From assembly GCA_003153075.1 (NCBI GenBank), contig PMBW01000085.1, positions 2,592 to 10,723 on the forward strand: a stretch of DNA of 8,132 nucleotides. The letters run 5' to 3'. Source of the stretch: Dehalococcoidia bacterium (GTDB taxonomy: Bacteria > Chloroflexota > Dehalococcoidia > Dehalococcoidales > Fen-1064). A program made the position numbers and the translations under genes. The notes beneath the pieces were generated by a model that searched no databases, was not told the DNA's origin, and saw nothing but the letters and a program-made list of their open reading frames with translations. Below, one piece after another: positions 1 through 6,216 of this stretch (positions are counted from its first letter, which is position 1; each line of letters begins with the position of its first letter).

Positions 1-1373
1 TTAAGCGCAAAATTAGCATCGCCGGTAGTATCAATCCAGGTTTTACCGTCGTAATGTAAAATGAGTCCTTCCACGCCGACAGCATAGACATCGGAAGACG
101 AGCTGCCCCAAACACCCCACGGCTCTTTCTTGGAATTCACGCTCATCTGGCTCCAGGCTTTACCGTCATAGTGGAATACTACCGCTTGGAAGCTGGTATC
201 ATTCCCCACAGCAAACGCATCGGACGGGGAAGCGACCCAAACACTTCTAAAGGTCATATTTTGAATGGCCGGGGTTTTATCCAGTGTCCAGCCGGCGCCA
301 CTCACAGCGTTTGTCGTTTGCTTTGCCGGTACAGTTAAATTCGTGTTTTTGATAACAGCTGGCCTAACTGAGACGCTAACCGCACCGTCATTATCTACCA
401 GAGACGGATCCAAATCATTAATCCGCAATGACAGAAAACCATTTGCGTCCGCGGTAAAAGGCCCGCTTTGATCCCCCACCGGGAATTCCTTGCCTGTGCC
501 GACTTTAGCGAGCAAACTGGCATACGGCGCCGAGGAATCATACTTGTAACCGGCCGCGACTTTTTTATCAACATCATCCGAATATCCGGCAGAACTAGCA
601 TAAGGGAAGTTGCGGTAATCGACAGTCCAGCTGCCGCCTCGATATTCAACGTAATATTTATCCCCGGAATTCAAATACAGTGCGGTTTGCTGCCACCCGA
701 TTTTTGCGGAAATAGAAGTGCCGCTGGAAACGCCGATACCCGACGGCAAGCCGGGTTGTGGTGCCGACGGTACTTCACCGGGCTTCGCGGAACTGCCGGA
801 ACCAACGGGAATCAGCACTTCCTGACCTTGAGCCGTAAAACTGATAGTTCCTTCGATGTTATACACACTGGTTGTGTTGTCAGAAGCCACTCTCACAAAC
901 ATTTTGCTGCCCCGGACAGCAGCCACGCCGGATTGTGTATCAATTTCGTATTTTGAAGCTGGGTCGACGAGTTTAACGATAGTGCTGGTAGTCTCCCCGA
1001 TTTTCTGGCCGATTTTAATCGTTTTAGGAGAAGCGGCAGATTTAGCGATGAGTTCATCCAGTGATATTTCCGTGTCCCCGTTCAATTGGATAATACTGCC
1101 GTCGAAGAAAGTGATCTCTGCCTCACCGCCGTCGTCCGTTTTGATCCTGTCACCTTTGGCCAGCGTCAAGCCTTCTTTGCCGCTCGTCCAACCGGTAGCA
1201 CCGGATTTTTGCACCGATACGTTGCCGCCGGCAATGGATAAAACAGTTAAAGGAGAACCGGGTGTTTTAGCAGCGCCGACGTTTGAACCGCAGGCCGACA
1301 TTCCTAAAAATAATGTCGTGATGACAGGCAGGAGCAATAATATCCTTAAAAGTTTAAAGTTGATGAAGCGCAT
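1..1373 (-). CDS. FecR-domain lipoprotein with LecA-like domain and beta-propeller-type repeats (3' end cut off by window edge)
   Basis: The reading frame is open from ATG at 1373 to the left edge (457 codons, no stop), so the C-terminus is missing. The start follows AAGGGAG at a normal distance. Residues 1-28 form a lipoprotein signal peptide (hydrophobic stretch, then MSAC; Cys28 would be lipidated). Residues about 41-191 are a FecR domain, with TFFDGS, the ELI/KSA segment, SKYEIDT and the VRGSKM motif. A Pro/Gly linker follows (about 197-215). Residues about 226-338 resemble the calcium-dependent galactose lectin LecA (PA-IL), including the INDLDPSLVDNDG loop. From about 376 there are two copies of a repeat of the type SVW-x-SPSDAFAVG...HYDGKAW, as in beta-propeller surface proteins. 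Its first ~337 residues are closely paralogous to the gene upstream (1435-2925). Inferred role: surface or extracytoplasmic ligand-binding partner of the co-transcribed CHASE2 cyclase. FecR proteins classically control ECF sigma factors, but none is seen here. Confidence 0.88.
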   Translation of the reverse strand, partial: MRFINFKLLRILLLLPVITTLFLGMSACGSNVGAAKTPGSPLTVLSIAGGNVSVQKSGATGWTSGKEGLTLAKGDRIKTDDGGEAEITFFDGSIIQLNGDTEISLDELIAKSAASPKTIKIGQKIGETTSTIVKLVDPASKYEIDTQSGVAAVRGSKMFVRVASDNTTSVYNIEGTISFTAQGQEVLIPVGSGSSAKPGEVPSAPQPGLPSGIGVSSGTSISAKIGWQQTALYLNSGDKYYVEYRGGSWTVDYRNFPYASSAGYSDDVDKKVAAGYKYDSSAPYASLLAKVGTGKEFPVGDQSGPFTADANGFLSLRINDLDPSLVDNDGAVSVSVRPAVIKNTNLTVPAKQTTNAVSGAGWTLDKTPAIQNMTFRSVWVASPSDAFAVGNDTSFQAVVFHYDGKAWSQMSVNSKKEPWGVWGSSSSDVYAVGVEGLILHYDGKTWIDTTGDANFAL

Positions 1374-2925
1374 AATTTATTCTCCCTTCATTAAAACGGT
1401 CCGCAATCATTTATAAGCTTTTTGTTTTGGACGATTAATTACTATAGCTGATGGTAGCGCCAATAGGGGTGTTTCCGTAACCATAGCCGCCGTAAACCGC
1501 AAAGTCGACATTGTCTCCTACAGCAACGGTAATATTCAAATCGAATTTACCGGAATCTGATGCCGTCCACAATTTTTGAACATTGTGGAATACTCCAACA
1601 GTCATGATCCCCCCGTCCCCGGGCAGGAACTGACCTGAAACGTGGACGTTGCCGGCAACCGGTGCGGTCCAACGCAGAATTGAAGGCTCAGTACCCGGTC
1701 CGGGATGCAACGAAAGCCAACCGGTAGGCACGCCATAAGCCGCTCCCCCGGTATTAATCCATATTTCCGGCGTAAGATCACCTCCCAACCCGCCGTACCA
1801 CTGATATGAAGAATGAGCGCTGTAGATATTGAACTTACTGAAATCGGTGGGCATCCAGCCGTAAGACCAGCTGCAATTCGGATTTCCGTTGGCGGTGCTA
1901 AAATCATCTACGGCCGTATAAACCGTCGTACGCAACGCGACAGATATTGCGCCGTCATTATCACCCAGAGTATTATCGCCGTCATTCATTCTCAGCGACA
2001 GGAAACCGCTCGCTTCGGCTGTAAACGGCCCAGCATTATTACCAATGGTTATCACCTTACCGCTGCCGACCTTGCCAATTAAATAACCATATGGGACTGA
2101 AGTAGTAATTTTAGAAGATGGGTCAACTTTGTTATCGATGTCAGAGGGCAGACCGAGAGGCCCTACATAAGGATAGCCGTGTATATTGACACTCCAGCTG
2201 CCCCCGCGGTATTCCACGTAAAATTTATCGCCGGATTTGAGATATAACCCGGTCTGCTGCCAACCTTTCAGCGAAGAAACCGAGGTTATATTTGGGGTTC
2301 CGATTCCCGGTGGGGTACCGGGTTGCGGAGCACTGGGCGCAGCGCCGGGTTTGGCGGAACTGACCGAGCCGACCGGAATCGTGACTTCTTTCCCTTGTGC
2401 GGTGAAACTGATGGTGCCTTCGATGTTGTAAACACTGGTCGTATCATCGGCAGCCACTTTTACGAACATTTTGCTGCCGCGTACCGATGCCACACCGGAT
2501 TTGGTATCAATTTCATATTTGGAAGCGGGGTCAACCAGCTTGACAATAGTGCTGGAAGTCTCGCCGATTATCTGACCGATTTTAATTGTTTTGGGAGATG
2601 TTGCGGATTTATCGACGAGTTCATCCAGCGATATTTCGGTACCACCATTAAGCTGGATAACACTTCCATCGAAAAAGGTGACTGCGGCAGTACTGCCGGT
2701 ATCGGTTTTAATTTTATCGCCTTTTACCAGCGTGAGACCTTCCTTGCTGCTCACCCAATTGGTGGAGCCGGATTTTTGAACAAGCACTTTGCCGCCGGCG
2801 ATGGACAAAATAGTGAGAGGAGTATTGCTGGCCGAGGCTCCGCATGCCGCGAAACCTAAAAATAAAGATAATATTACAGGGATGAGCAATAGAAGCCTCA
2901 ATAACCTCGAAATGGTCTTATTCAT
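363..2925 (-). repeat. Tandem duplicated FecR plus LecA-like module (copies 1930-2925 and 363-1373)
   Basis: The N-terminal ~335 residues of the two adjacent lipoproteins align end to end. In the FecR part about four of five residues match by eye, with identical runs such as STIVKLVDPASKYEIDT and TTSVYNIEGTISFTAQG. Both Pro-rich linkers keep SAKPG and SAPQPG. Similarity drops through the LecA-like part and stops after it, where the two tails are unrelated: a beta-sandwich in the upstream gene and propeller-like repeats in the downstream one. This is a diverged gene duplication with tail exchange, not a recent perfect repeat. Confidence 0.85.
1435..2925 (-). CDS. FecR-domain lipoprotein with LecA-like domain and C-terminal beta-sandwich tail
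   Basis: A 496-residue exported protein. The start chosen is ATG at 2925, preceded by GAGG nine bases upstream; a TTG five codons earlier overlaps that ribosome site and is unlikely. Residues 1-28 are a signal peptide ending FAAC, a slightly atypical lipobox with Cys28. Residues about 36-187 are a FecR domain (TFFDGS, KYEIDT, SVRGSKM). Residues 191-212 are a Pro/Gly-rich linker. Residues about 219-333 look like LecA: GWQQTGLYLKSGDKFYVEY, LIGKVG, then MNDGDNTLGDNDGAISV, in which D315, T319, D322 and N323 line up with LecA calcium ligands D100, T104, N107 and N108. Residues 338-496 (DFS...WSYGW..., LHPG..., ILRWTAPVAGNVHVSG, VAVGDNVDFAVYGG) resemble a beta-sandwich tail common in secreted bacterial proteins, possibly carbohydrate-binding. 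It sits 35 bases after the cyclase stop, so co-transcription is likely. Ligand unknown. Confidence 0.9.
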   Translation of the reverse strand: MNKTISRLLRLLLLIPVILSLFLGFAACGASASNTPLTILSIAGGKVLVQKSGSTNWVSSKEGLTLVKGDKIKTDTGSTAAVTFFDGSVIQLNGGTEISLDELVDKSATSPKTIKIGQIIGETSSTIVKLVDPASKYEIDTKSGVASVRGSKMFVKVAADDTTSVYNIEGTISFTAQGKEVTIPVGSVSSAKPGAAPSAPQPGTPPGIGTPNITSVSSLKGWQQTGLYLKSGDKFYVEYRGGSWSVNIHGYPYVGPLGLPSDIDNKVDPSSKITTSVPYGYLIGKVGSGKVITIGNNAGPFTAEASGFLSLRMNDGDNTLGDNDGAISVALRTTVYTAVDDFSTANGNPNCSWSYGWMPTDFSKFNIYSAHSSYQWYGGLGGDLTPEIWINTGGAAYGVPTGWLSLHPGPGTEPSILRWTAPVAGNVHVSGQFLPGDGGIMTVGVFHNVQKLWTASDSGKFDLNITVAVGDNVDFAVYGGYGYGNTPIGATISYSN

Positions 2926-2934
2926 TTTTCCGTA

Positions 2935-2938
2935 CCTC
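2935..2938 (-). promoter_or_regulatory. Ribosome binding site deciding the start of the 1435-2925 gene
   Basis: On the minus strand GAGG lies nine bases before ATG 2925. The longer reading frame would begin with TTG at 2940, which overlaps this site and has no Shine-Dalgarno of its own, so ATG 2925 is preferred. Confidence 0.65.
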
Positions 2939-2960
2939 AATTATTCGACGAAATAAAAAT

Positions 2961-4835
2961 TCAGGAACTATCCGGCTTGAATCCAACCACTTTATAAACA
3001 ACAATCGGCTTGCTCTTACCCTTAAAGACCTGGGGCGGCTGCGCCTCTACATTGAAATATCGCTGCGTTTGGTTGAACGTCTCAGGGCCGATATAGATTT
3101 CGCTGCCCGGTGTGACGCTGCAGATACGAGAAGCTAAATTGACCTCATCGCCGATTACGGTATATTCGGCACGTCCCTGGGATCCGATATTTCCAGCCAG
3201 AGCTTTACCGGTATTAATGCCGATACCGAACAGAACGTTGCTGAGCTCCTGGTTCTGAACGTTCAACTCAGCCATTTTACGCTGCCCTTCCAGTGCGGCT
3301 TTCACGGCTAACATGGGGTGCTCTGCCTGAGATTGCGGCGCATTCCAGACGCCCATCAGGTTATCGCCGGCAAATTTATTGACCAGCCCGCCGTTGTGCA
3401 CGATGGCATCGATCAAAATAGGCAGGCAGGTATTCAGCATTTTTACTACGGCGTCCGGAGTCATCTTTTCGCTGATGGTGGTGAAATTACGAATATCGGC
3501 GAAAAGAATGGTCACTTCCCTTTCCTCGCCGCCGAGATGAAGTCCGCCTTCATTGGCCATGCTTACGATCTCTTTGGAAATCTGCGGTGAAACATAACGG
3601 CCGAAAAGGTCTTTCACGAATTTTTTATCAGTTTGTTCCTGGACGATCATAAAAATAATATCCGCTACAAATAATGCCAGTAAAAGCATGGACGGATACA
3701 GGATATTCATAATATAGCCCTGCCCGGCCATTACGGAGGCGAAAACAATATAGACAAACAACAGAGCAATGATGAACCCTGTGCCTTTGAGAATATCCGT
3801 CCAGTGCCAGGTACCGAAAACAGGTAACATGACCGCGCACAAAAAAATCATGAGCGCCATTATCAATAAGGTCGCGGACAACGGTTCCTCGGTCAGGAAT
3901 TGTGCGCGTAATATGGTATCCGCTGCAGCGGCATGGATATAGACGCCGGGGATATGAACGGAGGAATTAGGGACGGAGAACTGATCCAGGTCGCCGGTGG
4001 CGGTCATACCGACGAATACGATTTTGTTTTTTACCAGCGACGGGTCAAAATTGTTATCGATAATATCGCCGTAAGAAAGATATACAGGTTTAGTATCGAT
4101 CACGGCATAATTCAAACGCATGAAATAAGACGAATCGACAGGGATATCGCGCATGACAAGATTGAGCTTATTGCCGTTCAGCGGATAGTTAACCAGCAGC
4201 GGCTTATGGAAAAGCGTGTACAGCACCGCTACACTAAGCGATGGGTAGGGAGGGCCGTTCTGCGGCTGGACAATTAAAGGAATCCGGCGCACTTTGCCGT
4301 CAGGGTCGGGGACAATATTAACGTGACCCACTCTACCGGAGGCCTGAAACAAAGCTGCGGCCGGCATCAGGAATTGGGCATAAGTCGGCGGCTGGTTTAT
4401 AACTGCGAGACGGTCGGTTCCCGCTCCGGCGAGCACGACGTTACCGGCATTCTCCAGGCTGTTAACGAAAACCTGGTCGTTGTTTGATGTATCGGCAAAT
4501 ATTACGTCATAACCGATAACCGCAGCGCCGGCGGCCTTCAGATTATTGACAGCCTGCGCATGCAGGCTACGCGGCCAGTCCGACCATTTGCCGTATTTAG
4601 CCAGAGAGGCATCATCGATACCCGCGACAACGATATTAGGAGAAATCTGACCGTTGGAAACAAACCGGTCAGAAAACCATAGGTTAAAGGTATAAAACGG
4701 CTGAACAAGCGCAATAACCAGAATAAATAACCCGCCGGCGGCCACCAAAGCGCCCGCGTGCAAAACACGCCGCTTGTTGCGTTGTTTCCACTTTAATTTA
4801 AATAGTGGTTTTTTAAAAATAGCCAAATTTATCAA
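2961..4835 (-). CDS. CHASE2-domain transmembrane class III adenylate/guanylate cyclase
   Basis: About 624 residues. A basic N-terminus leads into a membrane helix (about 27-47). A long extracytoplasmic CHASE2 sensor follows (about 50-310), with the typical IDDASLAKYGKWSDWPRSLH and GYDVIFAD motifs. Three membrane helices come next (about 319-341, 352-370, 376-398), then a linker with FGRYVSPQI and a C-terminal class III cyclase (about 437-617). The catalytic set is complete: metal-binding D447 (LFADIRNFT) and D491 (KFAGDNLMG), purine-selecting K487 and T559 (EYTVIGD), and transition-state N566 and R570 (VNLASR). The K/T pair favours ATP, so cAMP is the expected product; this is inferred from family rules. 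It lies 25 bases after the PycTM-like gene and 35 before the FecR lipoprotein gene. FecR proteins next to CHASE2 cyclases are a recurrent pairing, as I recall it. The start is uncertain: TTG 4835 has only a weak ribosome site, and ATG 4842 would reach this frame only after losing one base in the T5 run at 4815-4819. Confidence 0.95.
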   Translation of the reverse strand: MINLAIFKKPLFKLKWKQRNKRRVLHAGALVAAGGLFILVIALVQPFYTFNLWFSDRFVSNGQISPNIVVAGIDDASLAKYGKWSDWPRSLHAQAVNNLKAAGAAVIGYDVIFADTSNNDQVFVNSLENAGNVVLAGAGTDRLAVINQPPTYAQFLMPAAALFQASGRVGHVNIVPDPDGKVRRIPLIVQPQNGPPYPSLSVAVLYTLFHKPLLVNYPLNGNKLNLVMRDIPVDSSYFMRLNYAVIDTKPVYLSYGDIIDNNFDPSLVKNKIVFVGMTATGDLDQFSVPNSSVHIPGVYIHAAAADTILRAQFLTEEPLSATLLIMALMIFLCAVMLPVFGTWHWTDILKGTGFIIALLFVYIVFASVMAGQGYIMNILYPSMLLLALFVADIIFMIVQEQTDKKFVKDLFGRYVSPQISKEIVSMANEGGLHLGGEEREVTILFADIRNFTTISEKMTPDAVVKMLNTCLPILIDAIVHNGGLVNKFAGDNLMGVWNAPQSQAEHPMLAVKAALEGQRKMAELNVQNQELSNVLFGIGINTGKALAGNIGSQGRAEYTVIGDEVNLASRICSVTPGSEIYIGPETFNQTQRYFNVEAQPPQVFKGKSKPIVVYKVVGFKPDSS

Positions 4836-4860
4836 ACACCATTACGTCAATACGATTAAG

Positions 4861-5397
4861 TTAAGCCGGTTTGCTGGCAAATATCCAGGCAATAATTGCT
4901 AACTGGCTCCCCAGGGCAAGGACCACGAACCAGACGGCGCGGTTAACACAGGCATACTTGGTCGTATTGATCTGCGCCACCTCATAAATTTGCTTGATGT
5001 ATATATCGGTAATTTCTTCATCATTTTTGATGACATCGTCGAGGCATTTTTTATATTCTTCGGAATTCGGAAATTTACAGATACCTCCAAAGAACGTCGG
5101 TTGCGGTATGGGTTTAGCGTTTGGATCGGCCTTTAACGCGTGTTTAACAAAACGGATGCGGGGACTAATGGCTTGTATGATCTGGATAATCGCCATTAAA
5201 ACCGAGATAAAGTAAATAACGACAGCAATATTCATAAAAAGGCTCATGTTCTCCATATGGCCGATCTGACTTACAAAAAACACTGTAAAAATACCAAGAG
5301 TCGATAATAGCGAAATTGCTTTGCCATCCGCCCGTTCGGAAAGATGGTTCTGGTCGTCCAGAATTTTCATGACCGCAGCATGCCGTTCAACAGACAT
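4861..5397 (-). CDS. Three-helix membrane protein of the Pycsar effector (PycTM, DUF5706-like) type
   Basis: 178 residues, starting at ATG 5397 behind a strong GGAGG six bases upstream. Order of elements: an N-terminal amphipathic segment ending in ERADGKAISLLS, membrane helix 1 (about 28-46), helix 2 (about 51-76), a cytosolic region with PTFFGGICKFPNSEEYKK (about 100-117), a helical segment KQIYEVAQINTTKYACVNRAV (in two parts, about 135-155), and membrane helix 3 (about 153-174). The pattern 'ER-AD-KA..LL', hydrophobic hairpin, 'FFG', 'EY', 'QI..A.I...K' matches what I know of the PycTM domain, whose Pycsar members damage the membrane when a class III cyclase makes cyclic pyrimidine nucleotides during phage infection. 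It has no separate cyclic-nucleotide-binding domain. It is the first gene of the cluster, directly upstream of a class III cyclase, which supports a cyclic-nucleotide-controlled membrane output. A SLATT-type effector is the main alternative. Whether it is toxic, defensive or housekeeping cannot be read from the sequence. Confidence 0.8.
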   Translation of the reverse strand: MSVERHAAVMKILDDQNHLSERADGKAISLLSTLGIFTVFFVSQIGHMENMSLFMNIAVVIYFISVLMAIIQIIQAISPRIRFVKHALKADPNAKPIPQPTFFGGICKFPNSEEYKKCLDDVIKNDEEITDIYIKQIYEVAQINTTKYACVNRAVWFVVLALGSQLAIIAWIFASKPA

Positions 5398-5418
5398 TTT
5401 CTTCCTCCAGATTTGTTT

Positions 5419-5434
5419 ATAGTAAATTTACTAT
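5419..5434. promoter_or_regulatory. Perfect 16-bp palindrome, candidate operator
   Basis: ATAGTAAATTTACTAT is identical on both strands. It begins 22 bases upstream of the PycTM-like start codon, and its right edge coincides with the start site predicted from the promoter at 5441-5469. A repressor bound here would cover the initial transcribed bases. The sequence is AT-rich in an AT-rich gap, so chance is possible. It is too AT-rich to be a terminator and has no U-tract. Confidence 0.45.
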
Positions 5435-5440
5435 TAATTA

Positions 5441-5469
5441 TTTACAGCAAAATATCGTATAATACTCAA
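5441..5469 (-). promoter_or_regulatory. Candidate sigma-70-type promoter for the PycTM-cyclase-FecR cluster
   Basis: Reading the minus strand: TTGAGT (5469-5464) as -35, a 17-base spacer, then TGTAAA (5446-5441) as -10, immediately preceded by TGC as an extended -10. Each hexamer matches four of six consensus bases. Transcription would start near 5434, giving a short leader with GGAGG at 5408-5404. Other AT-rich hexamers in this gap could serve instead. Confidence 0.4.
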
Positions 5470-5477
5470 ATAATACT
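5460..5477. repeat. Short direct repeat TAATACT, 11-base period
   Basis: TAATACT occurs at 5460-5466 and 5471-5477, one helical turn apart, overlapping and just upstream of the candidate -35 of the minus-strand cluster. Such spacing would suit a regulator binding one face of the DNA, but the repeat is short and the region is AT-rich. Confidence 0.3.
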
Positions 5478-5621
5478 GTATTCTTAACTATTCAAGTATA
5501 TTCGACAATACAAAAGGCGTAACGAAATAAATATGACATATTTTACGCGGACATTCAATAGGCGGGGCTTTACAGGCTTCATTGCTATTATCGAAATAAA
5601 AAATATAAGGAGCACATCATA

Positions 5622-6170
5622 ATGATAAAAAGAGCTTCATGTCCTAAAATCCTGGCAGTGCTACTGATAATTGTGCCAGGCTTATTTATCTCTTTTGGTT
5701 GTAGTTCCGCAAATACACCAACAACCGCGTCTGCAAAAACAACGACCACCTCAACCATATCGATAGCGGCAAAAACAACGTCCATGCCGTCATTAACCGC
5801 AAACAGTGCAATTACGAAATCCGGTTCCGGGGTTACGGTAACCAATTCCAGCGTGCTCCTGGGGTCATGGGCTGAGATTAAAGTGGATAATTATATCGGC
5901 GGTCTAACCCAGACCAGAACCTACGGCGCCAGCGGCCCGGATGCTTATGTCTTCCTGTTCGATCAGATAAATGTAAATGAAACCCACGGCGGCTCAACGA
6001 TCTACACTGGTGAATGGACTTTTAAAAACGGCTCCCTGACAATGAAGGATAATGGTTTCGGCGCAAAGCCGATTATTTACACCGATCTAAGGTTAAAAGA
6101 CGGTATATTAACTGCGCTTTATATAGACAAAGACCTGACACAGATTCTGACCTGGCAAAAACTGAATTAA
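5622..6170 (+). CDS. Small Ser/Thr-rich lipoprotein, function unknown
   Basis: 182 residues, starting at ATG 5622 with AAGGAG nine bases upstream. Residues 1-27 are a signal peptide with a hydrophobic core (ILAVLLIIVPGLFI) ending in SFGC, an imperfect lipobox with probable lipidated Cys27. Residues about 28-75 form a low-complexity stalk rich in Thr, Ser and Ala (for example KTTTTSTIS), likely an extended spacer. Residues about 76-182 form a compact beta-rich domain with LLGSWAEIKV, YTGEWTFKNGSLTMKD and TWQKLN. These short strands with GSW near the start and a G/W-rich middle recall lipocalin-like or META-like small barrels, but I do not recognise the family. It is transcribed away from the PycTM-cyclase cluster and converges on the third FecR gene. 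No function is assigned. Confidence 0.85.
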   Translation: MIKRASCPKILAVLLIIVPGLFISFGCSSANTPTTASAKTTTTSTISIAAKTTSMPSLTANSAITKSGSGVTVTNSSVLLGSWAEIKVDNYIGGLTQTRTYGASGPDAYVFLFDQINVNETHGGSTIYTGEWTFKNGSLTMKDNGFGAKPIIYTDLRLKDGILTALYIDKDLTQILTWQKLN

Positions 6171-6216
6171 AAAGATCTTGCTATCCCGGGTATTTTAGGA
6201 CTGAAGCTTTAAACCG

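Noticed and set aside
468..956. 162-codon plus-strand open frame
   Set aside because: It is antisense to the left-edge FecR gene, with unlikely composition and no Shine-Dalgarno.
856..1416. 186-codon plus-strand open frame opposite the left-edge FecR gene
   Set aside because: It lies antisense to a well-supported FecR gene, its product has no recognisable domain, and it lacks a ribosome site. The long frame follows from the codon pattern of the real gene.
2323..2859. 178-codon plus-strand open frame opposite the second FecR gene
   Set aside because: It is the antisense shadow of the FecR/LecA-like gene. Its similarity to the antisense frame of the left paralogue only mirrors the duplication.
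5582..5609. TTGCTA - 16 bases - TATAAG as a promoter for the 5622 gene
   Set aside because: The -10 would overlap the AAGGAG ribosome site, so the transcript would start after it, wasting a well-placed Shine-Dalgarno.
5588..5845. 85-codon minus-strand frame over the start of the Thr/Ser lipoprotein
   Set aside because: It is complementary to the low-complexity Thr/Ser/Ala stalk, which naturally yields a Val/Ala-rich antisense frame. It also blocks the divergent promoter region.
6171..6216. Bidirectional terminator between the convergent genes
   Set aside because: The 46-base gap contains CCCGGG and A/T-rich flanks but no extended stem followed by a T-run on either strand.
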